From the NCBI GenBank assembly GCA_025200525.1, contig CM045758.1, forward strand, positions 65,222,598 through 65,286,597: a DNA stretch of 64,000 nucleotides, written 5' to 3'. How positions within the stretch are numbered: the first letter of the stretch is position 1; each line of letters begins with the position of its first letter. Both the position numbers and the translations under genes were made by a program. The DNA comes from Camellia lanceoleosa (taxonomy: Eukaryota > Streptophyta > Magnoliopsida > Ericales > Theaceae). The notes beneath the pieces are model-generated. The model did no database searches and was not told where the DNA came from. It worked only from the letters and a program-made list of their open reading frames with translations. Shown piece after piece: positions 22,549-34,687 of the stretch.

Positions 22549-22735
22549 AGGGGTGCTTAGTGGATTTTTTAATTTGTCAAATCAATCGAATCGATCTGTC
22601 GCATTTTAAACAGATATATGATGATGAACGGACGGTTACGGATTAATTTTTTTCGATCCGCTTATTTTTGAATAGATGACGGATTTAAGATTCCTCTAGT
22701 TACAACTGAACTATTAAATCGTAAGCACCCTTAGT
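22549..22735. mobile_element. Short TIR element (AGGGGTGCTTAGTGG), relative at 27461-27690
   Basis: The left end TAGGGGTGCTTAG and the right end GTAAGCACCCTTA are inverted. The inside (CAAATCAATC, GATGACGGATTTAAGATTCC, ACAACTGAAC) matches the block at 27461-27690 in order, so both belong to one small family. Confidence 0.5.
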
Positions 22736-23398
22736 AATTTGTAAGGCTTTGTGTTTTTAATATGTTTAGATATTCTGTTTGTATTTTCAATTGAAATTTT
22801 TTTTTAAATATTTTGTTGTGTTTTTAATTTAGAAATTCTTTTATCAAATGGCAAGTGTTGATATTTGGTATTTTTGTGTGGAAAATATAAGGTTTAATTT
22901 TATCATTTTAAAAAAAAAATCAAATTAAATATTTTTTGAATTAAAAAAAAAAAGGGTAATAAAATAGTTTTAATAATGCATGATTTTCTTATATGTATTC
23001 ATTATTGGTATTTGACAATTTACTTGATGAACTTTTGGTCATGTTGAGTTGGGCGGTTATCTAAAAAAAATGTTGATAAATTGTTGTATTACTAGCGTAT
23101 GCCCGTGCCTGAAGGCACGGTACACATATTTTACAAAAATTAATTAACATAAATTATTAATATTGGTATCACATCCTTTACAAAAAAATCAATTCAAAAT
23201 GATAATAATTTCATTGTTATAGAAATCAATTGTAATAAATCAGTTCAAGATATCGTACAATGGCGGTTCATTTAAATTAAAATATAATTTATCAAATTCA
23301 TTACTAAAAGTTTAAGTTAAAATATTAATTTGTATTTGAAATTTTTATTAAACATTTTATAGAATTTCACCATCTAAAAAAGTACAATATTTAAAATA

Positions 23399-23439
<41 letters not shown>

Positions 23440-23830
23440 CAAACACTACATTTACTCTCATAGCTCAAATAACAAACCATTTATTTCCTTTGTTCAATTT
23501 TCTTCTCTCTGTATTTTTTTTTTTTCACTTTATTTTATCTTAAATTTGTGATTTGATTTTGTTAAATCAAAAAAAATCAACACCCATTTCAAAAGATTTT
23601 TTCAAAACCATAAAAAATCAACACTCAATTTCCATTAAGAAATTAAATCCATTTCATAAATCAAACTGAAAATAAAAATATATTTCTAAAATCAAAACCC
23701 ATTTTATAAAGATCAACTATTATGTCAGACCTAAAACTTTTTAAAAATTAAATCCAAATCCATAAGCTACATAAAAAAAAAAAAATAACAAATAAAAAAA
23801 AATCTATATAAATAACAATAAAACTTGCAG

Positions 23831-23965
23831 ACAGATGATTCTAAAGTAGTAGGTGGACTTGAGACAGTTGACAAAGAACATCCCGAAGCTTCTGATGACT
23901 CTAATAGGGGAATGAATGATGATGCAATGTTCTGCATGGATTGCAAAAATTTTGAAAGAGCTTAA
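23831..23965 (+). pseudogene. Exon-like fragment of unknown gene inside the Helitron
   Basis: It follows a good acceptor (AACTTGCAG) and reads TDDSKVVGGLETVDKEHPEA ... DDAMFCMDCKNFERA to a stop. The acidic, hydrophilic composition looks like protein-coding sequence, and the orientation is opposite to the Helitron. I do not recognise the family. Confidence 0.3.
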
Positions 23966-25342
23966 GAACTAGGCTGGGGGTGAAACTGCTCAATCCCAGC
24001 TTCTTGTAAAAATGCTTCTTGTAATGGTGCCCTAAAATATCAAAATAAAATAAGATAAGAATGCAAGGAAGCATAATAGAGCAACCAGAACTCAGTATGC
24101 ATTGTTTCCAATACAACATGCCTACCATCTAAGTGATAACTTGATCAGGCAGGTATCATCAACTCCTTAAGATTAGTCCTCTTGAAATTTGCAAAGTATT
24201 CCAATAAGACCTTTGATTACATTGTCAAAAAGAGCATCCCTAAGAAAGAGCCCTAATCTTTTCAACTACAATTTCTTTTTCCTTGCTAGTCCAAAATCGG
24301 AACACTATATTTACACAAGAATCATTTATCCAAAAAAAAAAATTTACACAAGGCAAAAAAAAATCATTTATCACCATCCTATTCAATGCAAAAGTTTAAG
24401 CAGTCCAAAAATATATCAAGTTGCAGTAGTGCAAATTGTCAAATGCCAGAAGGATTGTAGAGGTGGTCAAGAGTATTACTTGGGTATAAAGAAGGTATAA
24501 AATACAGAGCACACTACATGTCTGTTTTAGTTTGGGATTGTCATTGTGGAGATCTTTGTGTTTCTAAGACTGGTCAAGGTGCAAGCCCATTGAGGGAGGA
24601 AAGGACATTTAATTCTAGCCATCAATCCATAAGACCCCAGCGATCTTGTGCAGCTTGAGTGCCTCATGACCATGACAACAATCCCAAGGAGGCCCCTAGG
24701 CCCTAGTCTTGACCTATTGGCGTGAGAGCATTAAGGTACGCTTGGAGAACCAACCCAAAGGGACAGTGGTGAGGGAAGTCTAACATCTGGTCTAACTATA
24801 AAGTTTCTTGTCACAAAAACCTATTCCCTGCTCATTAATGACTAAGTGTATCACAATGAGTAGAGATGGGAGTACTTGGGCGGAGAGTTCGCATGAGCAA
24901 GAAAGGAAGGTCCAGTGCACCTGAGAGACTCCTTGGGTTGCCTCAACATGCCTTAGCTGAAGCCTAAGCACCACATAGGTTAGCCTAGGCTGGCAGAGTT
25001 GATTCAAAACTGTCTTACATTATTCTCTGCAAAGCTTATGGGTAACCGTAATAGAAGTGCAACCATTCCAAAGGAAATCAGACTAAAAAATTGTTGCGCA
25101 TAATTGTTGAAGACGGAAATAGGTTGACAAATAACCAATGTTCCACAAATAATTTTTGGATAACCAGCAACAAAATATTTGTATCTTTTACATCTTTCCT
25201 ACAGAATTGTTCAGCAAATACAATACCAAAAAAAAGAGGGCCATAGAACTGTACACAATTAAGGGTTGCTACTTGCAGTCCCCAATTGGCACTTAAACAT
25301 TGGCATGAGTAAATTTTGTTTATTCTATGCAAGGGAAAAAAA

Positions 25343-26250
25343 GGGAAGACTTTTATTTGCCTATTTTGATTAAAATTACCATGAAAATAGAACAAAAGTA
25401 AGCAAATATAGACTAACATTATGCCTGCATAATTTGTCACAGAATATGATACCACCCATAATGATGAGAATTCAAACAATTTAACAAAGGTACCTGCCGA
25501 ACTGAAGTCCACTTGAAATGTGCAGCATTCAAAGACTGGCTTTGAATGGAAGAATGACTAACCTTTCCCCCTTCTCCAGTCACAACTTCTGTAACTGAAT
25601 TTGCCCAATAACACTTCTCCCCTTGAATCAAACTTACACCAAATTGAGTTCTAAACATTTTTTACCCAAATCAAATTTTCAACATGATTTGTAGTTTTCA
25701 AATTTACAACTCTAACATTAATCAAATAAAAGCTTTCCCTGAAATTTGGGTAAAAAATTGAGCAAGGTCTGGAGATTAGATTACCTAAGTGATAAAGGGA
25801 AGACTTTTATTTGCCTATTTTGATTAAAATTACCATGAAAATAGAACAAAAGTAAGCAAATATAGACTAACATTATGCCTGCATAATTTGTCACAGAATA
25901 TGATACCACCCATAATGATGAGAATTCAAACAATTTAACAAAGGTACCTGCCGAACTGAAGTCCACTTGAAATGTGCAGCATTCAAAGACTGGTTTTGAA
26001 TGTAAGAATGACTAACCTTTCCCCCTTCTCCAATCACAACTTCTGTAACTGAATTTGCCCAATAACACTTCTCCCCTTGAATCAAACTTACACCAAATTG
26101 AGTTCTAAACATTTTTTTACCCAAATCAAATTTTCAACATGATTTGTAGTTTTCAAATTTACAACACTAACATTAATCAAATAAAAGCTTTCCCTGAAAT
26201 TTGGGTAAAAAATTGAGCAAGGTCTGGAGATTAGATTACCTAAGTGATAA
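25343..26250. repeat. 454-bp tandem duplication inside the Helitron
   Basis: The blocks 25343-25796 and 25797-26250 are almost identical, differing by a handful of substitutions and a 1-bp indel. Each copy holds, on the minus strand, a frame containing FGVSLIQGEKCYWANSVTEV ... HFKWTSVRQ followed by a GT donor, preceded by TTTCAG acceptor-like sequence. That resembles a captured exon, but stops occur in the alternative frame and the family is not recognised. Confidence 0.8.
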
Positions 26251-27460
26251 TTATGTTCATGTCTCCTATCCTATGAAAATCTCATAAACTTGGCAACATG
26301 AAAACAACAATCTCCAACAAAAAAACTCTATTTAATTTTTATATGCATCAACATTGTACAACAAATATTGAGACATCTGCATCTGCTCGACCTATTATTG
26401 GGACCTAGGTCAAATCCAAAATCATATTCACATAAACTAATAATATCAGTAGTCTCAATTATTGTCACTGTCTATAGCACAGATATCTACAAATATCATT
26501 AAATAATCCTGTTTCATTGATCGATGTCCAGACACAAATAGATAAGCAAGAATTTCATCCCAAACCTTAAATTCAATCAACTAACTCCAAACAATTCTGT
26601 AAGAGATTCACATTAACTAAATCCCTATACTGAACTCAATTTACCCAGAAAATTGAATTAGAAAATTCACAGCAACTATGACCCAAAAGATACCCATGAA
26701 ATGGACAGCTCAAAGTTAAAAAATGGAACAACCTCTCAGACCCATTCAAACAAACACTTAATGGGTGTGAAGCCCTAGACTGAAAAAGAAGATTAGAATA
26801 CCTCAGAACTATGAAATCGCAACCTCTGAACTATGATCAGAAATATGATCGCAACCTCTGAAATTTCAAATGATGAAAATAAAAAGATTCAGAACTATTG
26901 TGATTCTGATTCTAAAGGGTGAGAAGAACAGTTGTGATAGAGATTGCCATACCTGAGCGGTTGAAGCACAGATAAATTCAAAGTAAACGTGGGTAAATAT
27001 ACACATACCTGAGCGGTTGAGAAACAGAGGAAGTCGGAAACTCTAAGGCGAATCTGTGGTTGAAGGAGATCAATTCAAAATAATCATATAGGGATGGAGA
27101 CGAAACCGAATCTGTGGTTGAAGGAGAGTAGTTTCGAGAAGAAGAAGAACAGGGAGAGAGAGAGAGAGAGATAAGATGGGTGGAGGGGAGACGTGATTTG
27201 GCTTGAGAGCAGAGAGATAAAGATTGAAGCGTGGGAGAGACGTGGGTAAGCAGGAGCCTTAATGTTTGGGCGGGAAAATATGTATTTATGATTGATATAA
27301 ATTTAAGGAGGTTATCTGAGTCGTTCATGTGAATATATAAATGAATTCTAACCTGACTCTCCAAATGTCCTAGTAGAACAAATGTCTTTAGGATATTTTT
27401 AAAATTCGTTCTGCTTTATTATATAGATGTTTAAAATTTATAAAAGTTTAAACTCCCAAA

Positions 27461-27690
27461 TCAATTTGTATCAATCTGTCAATCCACTCAATTCGCATCT
27501 GTCAATCTGGCAGACGATTGTGGATTGATTTTTTTCAACTTGCCAATCCAATGGACGGATGGCGGGTTAGAGATTTCTCGAGAACAACCGAACCGTGAGC
27601 ACCTTTTTTCAATTTGTCAATCCAATGGACGGATGGCGAATCAGAGATTTCTTGAAAACAACCGAATTGCGAGTACCCTAATTTAAATGG
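27461..27690. repeat. TIR-element relative with internal 75-bp duplication
   Basis: The segment CCAATCCAATGGACGGATGG ... ACAACCGAACCGTGAGCACC is followed directly by a second copy ending ACAACCGAATTGCGAGTACC. It is homologous to the element at 22549-22735 and noncoding. Confidence 0.55.
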
Positions 27691-28029
27691 GTACTTGTGT
27701 CCAATTTAGTTGGGTTTGCAAAATGAGTTATTTATATTCAATCTATTTAAATTTAAATTTAGATTTTGTTTGTCAATTATATATTTTAATTAAAAAGTCA
27801 AAAGTTACTGAAATAATCTATTTTTAAACGAGGCCAATTTTAATTGAATTTGCAAGATCTGTAACCTATATAAACTAGTTTATGAATTTGAACAGAATAA
27901 AGCAAGTTTTTTTTTTTTTTTTTTTTTGAGGAAGTGATTTAAGCAAGTTTTGAATTAATATAATTAGATTAATTCACCATTTCAATTGAGTTTGGCACAT
28001 CTAATTCCACCCCTCTACATAGAGAAAAT

Positions 28030-28172
28030 GTTAAGGATCTTAAATGTTTTATTAATATTTTTATCAAATATTTTACATGAGTGCGAGACTCACACCATGT
28101 GAATCTCACATCATGTGAGATATTTGATAAAAATGTTGGTAAAATATTTGAAATTCTTAACATTACTCTTAC
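28030..28172. mobile_element. Foldback MITE
   Basis: AATGTTAAGGATCTTAAATG ... ATATTTTTATCAAATATTTT is inverted as AAATATTTTACCAACATTTT ... and AATGTTAAGAATTTCAAATA on the right, around a CTCACACCATGTGAATCTCA centre. It is similar in plan to 22285-22455. Confidence 0.6.
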
Positions 28173-28199
28173 ATAGTCCAAAGTTGGGCTTCTAAATTG

Positions 28200-29450
28200 C
28201 TAATATTCGATATTAATTATAGTACATTTTTTGGAACACTTTTTTTGAAGCTTTTTTTTTTTTTTTTTTTTTTTCAGCCAATGGATAACAAAGTAATTAC
28301 AAATATGAGAAAGAATAAGTCTATGAACTCACTCTTATCTGTCCCAAATTTACCTAGAATGATAATATGTTGTTGAGATTAAATTTGTGTAGTGTGAAAT
28401 TCATGCGTAGAATAAATCTAAACCACAATATAATAATTTTGGATAATTTTTAGGTAGTTAAAAATGGGTTTGTAGAATTAATGTATGAAAAATATTTATA
28501 TTGTCAAATAAATTATTAGTCCACAGTAACTAAAAAGTCAATAAAACTTAACACAACCAATATATCAAGCCCAACAAGTCCAAGTCTAAGCCTAACAACT
28601 ACTACTTACTACATATAATCTCTATAATAAGAGAGTGATGTATAACCATAATATTAGCTCATCAAAGGCGCATAATATTTGTAGTCTAGAGAAAGCATAG
28701 TTATTAACCACGCATTACAGTTTGTAATTATTCGTAAACGGTTTAGTTTGTTCAAGATTGAGAAAAAGCTCAGTACTAAATCCAATATTTCGGTTTTATT
28801 AATTAATTAAGGGACTGAAACAGATTGTGAACTATCGTTCAATTTTGTGAGTTCTGGAAATGGGCTGTGATTGAGACCCCCTCAATCACCAATCCCTACC
28901 ACCCCTACACACACGTGGCGGGTGGTGTTTGGAAGAAAAAAAAAAGAAAAAAAAAAAAAACCAATCAAGAAAGAGAGGAGGTCAAAGGGATGGAGGGAAA
29001 GAGGGTCTTAATCATTTTTCTTTGAGAGTGGGCTTTGGTGTAAAAGAGTGATTCAAATGAGGTTATTATTATTATAATAAAAAGTTATAGAATCTTACAT
29101 TAAAAAATAAAGGAAGAAAAATGGTGAAAAGTTATTCTTTCAATTTATTCCTTTCTAATTTTTATTAGCAACCGTGTTTTATTTGTAATTTATTTTTTAA
29201 TATTTAAAGAATTAAAATATAAAAGTATTATAAAGGTTATTGACTAAGTTTTTAATCTTATGATTAATAACACAAAATACACATATAATTGAGATTAAAT
29301 ATTTTTATATTTATTGCAAAACAATTGTGGACAAGAAAAAATTACGTATTTTACTAATCTAACTAGATAATCAAATAATACACTAATCACATAATTCTCT
29401 AGTCTAATTATGTGAAGTGCCCTTTTTTCTTTTCTTTTCTTTTTTTTTTT
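28200..29450. other. Gene-free AT-rich flank of the viral locus
   Basis: Poly-T runs near 28250-28274 and 29425-29460 and no credible coding region. The viral homology starts within about 20 bp of the second T-rich tract. Confidence 0.45.
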
Positions 29451-29460
29451 TCTTTTTTTC

Positions 29461-30136
29461 ACCCATACATTCTATCTGAGAGATTGTCAAGATCGGCTGC
29501 CGAAAGTTGGTTGTAAAAATCATCCCCCATAGCTGGTTTATTCCCTCATTGGTTGTCTTGATCATCTTCTCCCATTAGTGGTGACTCATGAGAGACGCTA
29601 TGTTGATAGTTGGGATACTGAATTTCATCGACGAATGTTTCTTTGCTGAAGGGATAACTTGGGATAGCTAGGTTACAATATATCTTCTGATTTCTATCTT
29701 CTCAAACTAGATGTCCATAATTTCCATTATATGCTAATAGAGGATTATTAGCAAATTTCCTCCATTTATTGAGCTAATCTCTGAGTGAAAATTTTCTGCA
29801 TGGCCAGGGTCTCCGATTGAGAAGTCCAGGGTACCCTGGAAATGTTGAGGTTCCTCTAAGGTACATTTTATGCTTAGCTGGGATGCACCTTATTCCTTTC
29901 CACTTTGGTAGCCTGCTATCAATTAATGCTTCTACATATAGATGATGCTCTTCCATTACACAAAATACTGAATGAGCAAGTTTATTTCCAAAACTATCTG
30001 TTTGATCTGGATTTGAGAAAATTATTCTAGAGACAAAGTCGTAATCTAACAATTGTGAGGCCGTTAGATAACGCGGTTTGCCCCTAATCTCTATCTCCAA
30101 TGGCTCGAACGTTGCTAGATTTATATGGCAAAGGTA
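29461..30136 (-). pseudogene. Unknown 3'-terminal ORF of the endogenous caulimovirid
   Basis: One minus-strand frame runs from about 30136 to a stop at about 29461, with three internal stops (near 29774, 29689 and 29545). The intact part (30100-29774) contains EIRGKPRYLTASQLLDYDF and LRGTSTFPGYPG; the tail is acidic and ends DLDNLSDRMYG. It lies directly downstream of the viroplasmin ORF in a different frame, and its start is conserved in the second copy at about 63965-64000. I do not recognise the product; it could also be a separated C-terminal part of the transactivator. Confidence 0.5.
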
Positions 30137-30147
30137 GATGCTGAAAT

Positions 30148-31198
30148 CTAAATTACACTAGCATCGACCAAAATATTATGGCCTGTCCATACATCTTTCC
30201 TCTTCTAAGCAGGGCTGCTCTTCATCTTCGTAGAGATAAGTCCATTGATAAGCTATACCAAGGCAGTGAACTCCTGCTATGGAGAAATCCTGAAGAAACT
30301 GCTATATAGTGACTAGCTCACTATTTCTGTTATCTTCGGCTAAGGTATATATATAGGGTTTAAGGTCCTCTATTTCTTGGCTTTTCTCACAAAAAGATCG
30401 AATGATAGAATGCTTGAAGAAATACATTCTAGCACTCAATTGTTCAAATTCCTCACTAGTGAGTTGTCTAGTTTCTAGGTCAAGAAATAGAGTGGGTGCT
30501 TTTTCTGGAGTTACTTTTGTAAGCTGGTTGGTTAGGGTTCGAATGGTAGCTCTCAATTGTTTTTCTTCGTCTCGGAGCTGGTCCAGCTCTTCACTGACCT
30601 TTTTGCCTTTATCCATAATTTTCTTTAAATTTCTGGTAAGGCCTTCACAATGTCTGCACATTTGGAGAGGATTTTGAGAATCTATCTGAGGGTTAGTACT
30701 ACTGCTTCCAATTATCTGGCTAACTGGAACTCCACTAGTAGCAAGAATGGTTGACTGCATCTTGTCCAATGTGTCCAGATAATCTTTAGCTATTTGACTG
30801 ATAAAGTAACTGGTTCCTATTTGTCTACGGGCATATGTACTGGCTGACTCAAAATCATAAAATCCATTAAACTGAGATATGAAAAAAAATGTAACTAAGG
30901 GTTCAACTTCTACCCAATCATGGTAAATACCAGGCTTGGTTCCTTTAGCTACTATATAAAAAGAAAAGCTTTTAGACAAAGGGTTATTCTGGATTTTTGA
31001 AAAATATATACTAAGAGAGTTTAAGGCTGATAGACGTTTAGCTGGGTGGTTATAGTTATTCCAAAGGTTATCTAGAAGACAATGTTGAACTGGGTCTAGC
31101 TCGATTCCTGTTAATAGTCTGAATTTGTTTCTGCCTTCATAAATGGAAAGGGCAAATCCCCCAAAGTTCATGGTTTTGCTGTTCTCCATTATCTGCAT
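30148..31198 (-). pseudogene. Caulimovirid viroplasmin/transactivator ORF (TAV-like)
   Basis: A 298-codon open stretch starts at 31198. It stops at 30302 at a TAG whose counterpart in the second copy is CAG, and the frame then continues to 30148. Around residues 80-130 it carries a viroplasmin/RNase H1 N-terminal-type fold signature, with KGTKPGIYHDWVEVEPLV followed by QFNGFYDFESASTYARRQ. This domain is typical of caulimovirus ORF VI, the inclusion-body protein and translational transactivator. A CxxC pair (MCRHCEG) and a charged helical region follow, then an acidic C-terminus. Its position just after RNase H fits caulimovirid gene order. One premature stop; otherwise well preserved. Confidence 0.75.
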
Positions 31199-31208
31199 AA
31201 AAATTAAA

Positions 31209-32284
31209 CTAGTTATTTTCTTTTTCTAAATAAATTTTCCTACTTAGCCAATCTATTAATTTATTATCACTCCCTTTAATATGTTCAAATTCTACTTTAT
31301 ATCCTTGTCCTACTATACAATCTAAAAATTTTGCCCATCTTCTGGTACTTAATTTGCGCTCATTAAGTTTATTATGAAATTTAACTATAGTTTCACAGTC
31401 TGTTCTAATTGTAAAGGGCTTGTGTAAGAATAATCTAAATTTGTTTATTGCATCTACTATTCCTAATATCTCAAAATCTAGGCTGGTCATGGTCGTGTCT
31501 TTTTCTTTAAATTTTCCAGAACTATATCTACAAATGCGTTCTTTATTTTTACTATCATACTTGCTAGGTTTAGCTATTAATACTGTTCCTCATCCTAACT
31601 GACTTGCATCTGTCTCTACGACTATATATTCTGATTCTAAGAGAAGTTGTAGGTCGGGTAGATTTCTACAAATGTCTTTAATTTTTCTAACTAAAGCTAT
31701 ATCTTGTTGATTGAAATATTTTTGCCCTGTAGGTGTGGTCTTACTGTATAGGGGTCCTATTATTTTACTAAGGTTAGGAATGTACATTCGTGCATAATTT
31801 AAAATTCCTAAAAATGATTGAAGTTGTTTTGTGTCTTCTAATTTATCTAGGTAATCTAAAATTTTCTTAACTATGTGAGGTTGTAGCCTAATTTTTCCAT
31901 CTCCTAACTCCATTCCTAAAAATTCTGTATGAGGTTTATTTAATACCATTTTTCTCTTACTAATTATTATTTCATTATTTATGAATTCTTCTAATACTAT
32001 ATATAAATGACCTATGTGACTATTTTTATCTGGGCTAAATACTAATATGTCATCTATATATACCAGTATAAAACTATATTTATTAAATATACTATCCATC
32101 TTACGCTGAAATATGGAAGGTGCATTTTTTAATCCAAAAGGCATAACTAGTCATTCATAATGTCCCTGTGGGCAGCAAAAAGTTGTCTAAGGTATGTTGT
32201 CCTTCTCCATTTTTATCTGCCAAAATCCCGACTTGCAATCAAATTTACTAAATATTTTTGCTGTTTGTATTCTGTTTATAAGCT
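31209..32284 (-). pseudogene. Caulimovirid pol, 3' part: RT palm and RNase H
   Basis: On the minus strand it continues the RT interrupted by the solo LTR. It contains CKSGFWQIKM, MPFGLKNAPSIFQ, the polymerase motif YIDDIL (near 32060), the connection region, and RNase H with ETDASQLG and the downstream TDCETIVKF. Stops occur before and after CCPQGHYE (near 32190 and 32153) and at the RNase H start (near 31590). It ends in a stop at 31209, 11 bp before the viroplasmin ORF. Confidence 0.85.
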
Positions 32285-34687
32285 TGTCACGACCCAAACC
32301 CGGCCCTATGGGTTTAGCACCGTAACTGGCCAGTAATCCGAGATTACCAAAGGCCTGCCAATCAGTAATACAGTAAATACAGAGTTCGTATTCATGGAAG
32401 CCAAAACAAGAAAAACTAGTGTCCATAGAGTCATGTTAATCAGATGCCAAAAACATTTTTCATACATTTATGCATTCAAACCAAGACAAGATACACAATC
32501 ATTACAGACATTCAGTACGGGGACTCAATCCTCGATAATCAGTAGTAAAACATTTATACAAGAACGCATAACAAAGGCAAAAACAGTAGGAGACTAGTGG
32601 GGACACAAAAACACCCCAAGCCATGGCATGGCGTCTCGAAACCTCACAGTGAGGCACAAAGGCTGGCTGACAAAACTGGGGACCAATCCCACGCTCCTAG
32701 CTTCGGTTTGGCGGCTGAGCACCTACATATATATATAAACAGTGAGCTAAAGCCCAGTGAATAACATACAGTGTAAAGAGGTTATGAATGAATGTCCTTA
32801 CAGTAATGAAATCAATTCATTATACAGTGCTTCAATCTTTCAGTATTTCAGTCAATCAATATTTCAATCAATCAGTCATATGTGGTTCATCCATTAGCCT
32901 ATAAACAGTAGGTCCAAAAGGACCGGGCCTTTGCAGACCCAACAATAATGATGGCCATCAATCAGTATGGTTCCACAAGGAAACCGACAGAGCTCAGAAT
33001 ACCAATAACAATGAGGTGCTAAGGATGCCACAATACATCTTCAAATACGTAACATACATTCATTCAATAAACAATATCAGTTCAATAAACAATTCGGTTC
33101 AGTATTCAAAATATAACCATTTGAACATATCTTTACACAATCTGTTACTCACAGTGATTGGGCTATCAGTAGCTAGAGCGCGTCCCCGAGAGTCAACCCT
33201 AAACAGTCAATCAAATAGAACACACACTAAGTTTACAGTTGGAAAGGATGATAATTAAATCCCTAAATTCCTCGGTGTGGTTCTATGTCTACATCCTCAT
33301 TAAGATGCTTTAAACTAGGCCTAAGAATGCCTAGGATGGGATGAGGATGCAAAAATGCACTCAGGAAGCAATTCCAGAATTTTCAGTGAACAGGGCCTCC
33401 GCTCGAGCGCAGGTTTCCCTGCTCGAGCGGACAAGCACACAAAGGCCCACGCTCGAGCGTACATTCCGCCGCTCGAGCGGACTGATGAAAGATGCAAAAA
33501 TGCTGGATGCGCGATTTTCCCGCTCGAGCGTTAAAATCCCCGCTCGAGCGGACTGTAAAACAATGCAAGAAAATACTGGGAGCATGAATTTCGCCGAGCA
33601 CTTTCGCCGAAGGACGTCCAAAATCTGGAAAATCCAGATTCGACCTCTGAGTTTCAAACCAAGTTTTGATGCTCCAAATTCGATCCTCTTGGGCCCATTT
33701 TCTGGAAAACTCTTTCAAACACATAGAATGACAAGTTTTAAAGCTCAATTTAAGAAATCAAGGCCCAAGGGTGTTTCAATTAAATCCAAAATTCAAACCA
33801 ATTTCATGAACAAGTTTTAAACATGCAATGCATGAACTTTAAACCAATTTCAAGCTTCCAAACTAGCTCAAATGAGCTCCAATCTTTGAAAACAATGAGG
33901 AAAACATGAACTATGATAACAATATGGACATGCATGTGACAATTCTCCAAGAAATTAATTCAAAATGCCTCAATATAAACATGCATGTAACTTTAGAGCT
34001 CCAATTCACCATTTATGAGCAAACTCATGTCTTAGTTCTACAGTGATGTATGAAACATGCAAGATTAAGCTCAACCACTAAAATAGGAAGATGAATTTCT
34101 TACCTAGAGTGCCAATTTCAAAGTCTAGAGGCTCAAACAAGCATGAACTCTTCTAATCTTCTTAATTTCCAAGCAATACTTCAAGGTTTTCAAGCCAAAA
34201 CACAAACTCTCTCTTGCTCCCTCTCTTGGTCGACTATGGAGAAGTACAGGGGCTGAGGAATGTTTTGATTAAGTGTAAAAATAGGCTCAAGTCAAAAGGT
34301 TAAACAAAAGCCACTCAATGGCAATTCCGCAATTATGGCAATCTCTTTAATTGACTTAATTTAATCTAATTTAATCAGTCCTAATCAATTTTTCAGATGA
34401 ATATACCATAAAATCACATTAATTACGATGATCATAAATCACTAAACAATTTTCAGTTCGGCCGCCGATAAGGCCTTCAATTAGCCGTTTAAACATGTAA
34501 CCATGAACAGATAATCGGACGGTCAAACAGATAAACATGCAGTTGAACAGATACGGTCAATCGATTCAGCCTCAAATTTCCGTCAGTCAGTCCAGTAATT
34601 TAATTCATTTCAATTATCAATCATGTTCAGCCTCAAGAAATAAAGAATCGTGAGGGTAATCAAGATAAAGGATTGAGGGTTGTTACA
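32285..34687. mobile_element. Solo LTR (2.4 kb) inserted in the viral RT
   Basis: The ends TGTCACGACCC and GGGTTGTTACA give TG...CA with a short imperfect inverted repeat. The inserted DNA splits the viral RT exactly between the codons for DKD and the following QLINRIQ-like segment, which are contiguous in the second viral copy. The flanks AAGCT/AAGTC look like a mutated 5-bp duplication. No gag or pol is inside, so this is a solo LTR. It contains a cluster of six GCTCGAGCG palindromes (33395-33550). A related, more diverged LTR lies in MAGO intron 2. Confidence 0.75.

Larger units (their letters stand above)
23092..27427 (-). mobile_element. Helitron (4336 bp) with duplicated and captured-looking segments
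   Basis: Reading the minus strand, the 5' end TCTATATAATAAAGCAGAAC starts at 27427 after a host A. The 3' end has hairpin CCGTGCCTTCAGGCACGG, 7 nt, CTAG at 23095-23092, and then a host T, so it sits precisely between A and T as Helitrons do. No Rep/helicase is recognisable, so it is nonautonomous. It contains a (CT)n run (23403-23436), an exon-like segment (23831-23965), a 454-bp tandem duplication (25343-26250) and, near its 5' end, duplicated TGAGCGGTTGA and AATCTGTGGTTGAAGGAGA motifs. The cargo is probably gene fragments, but the source genes are not recognised. Confidence 0.75.

Noticed and set aside
26978..27364. 128-codon minus-strand frame at the Helitron 5' end
   Set aside because: Ser-rich, UTR-like sequence; no domain, and it starts within the Helitron terminus region.
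33341..33820. 159-codon + strand frame in the solo LTR
   Set aside because: Explained by the GC-rich palindrome cluster lacking stops; LTRs of this type are noncoding.
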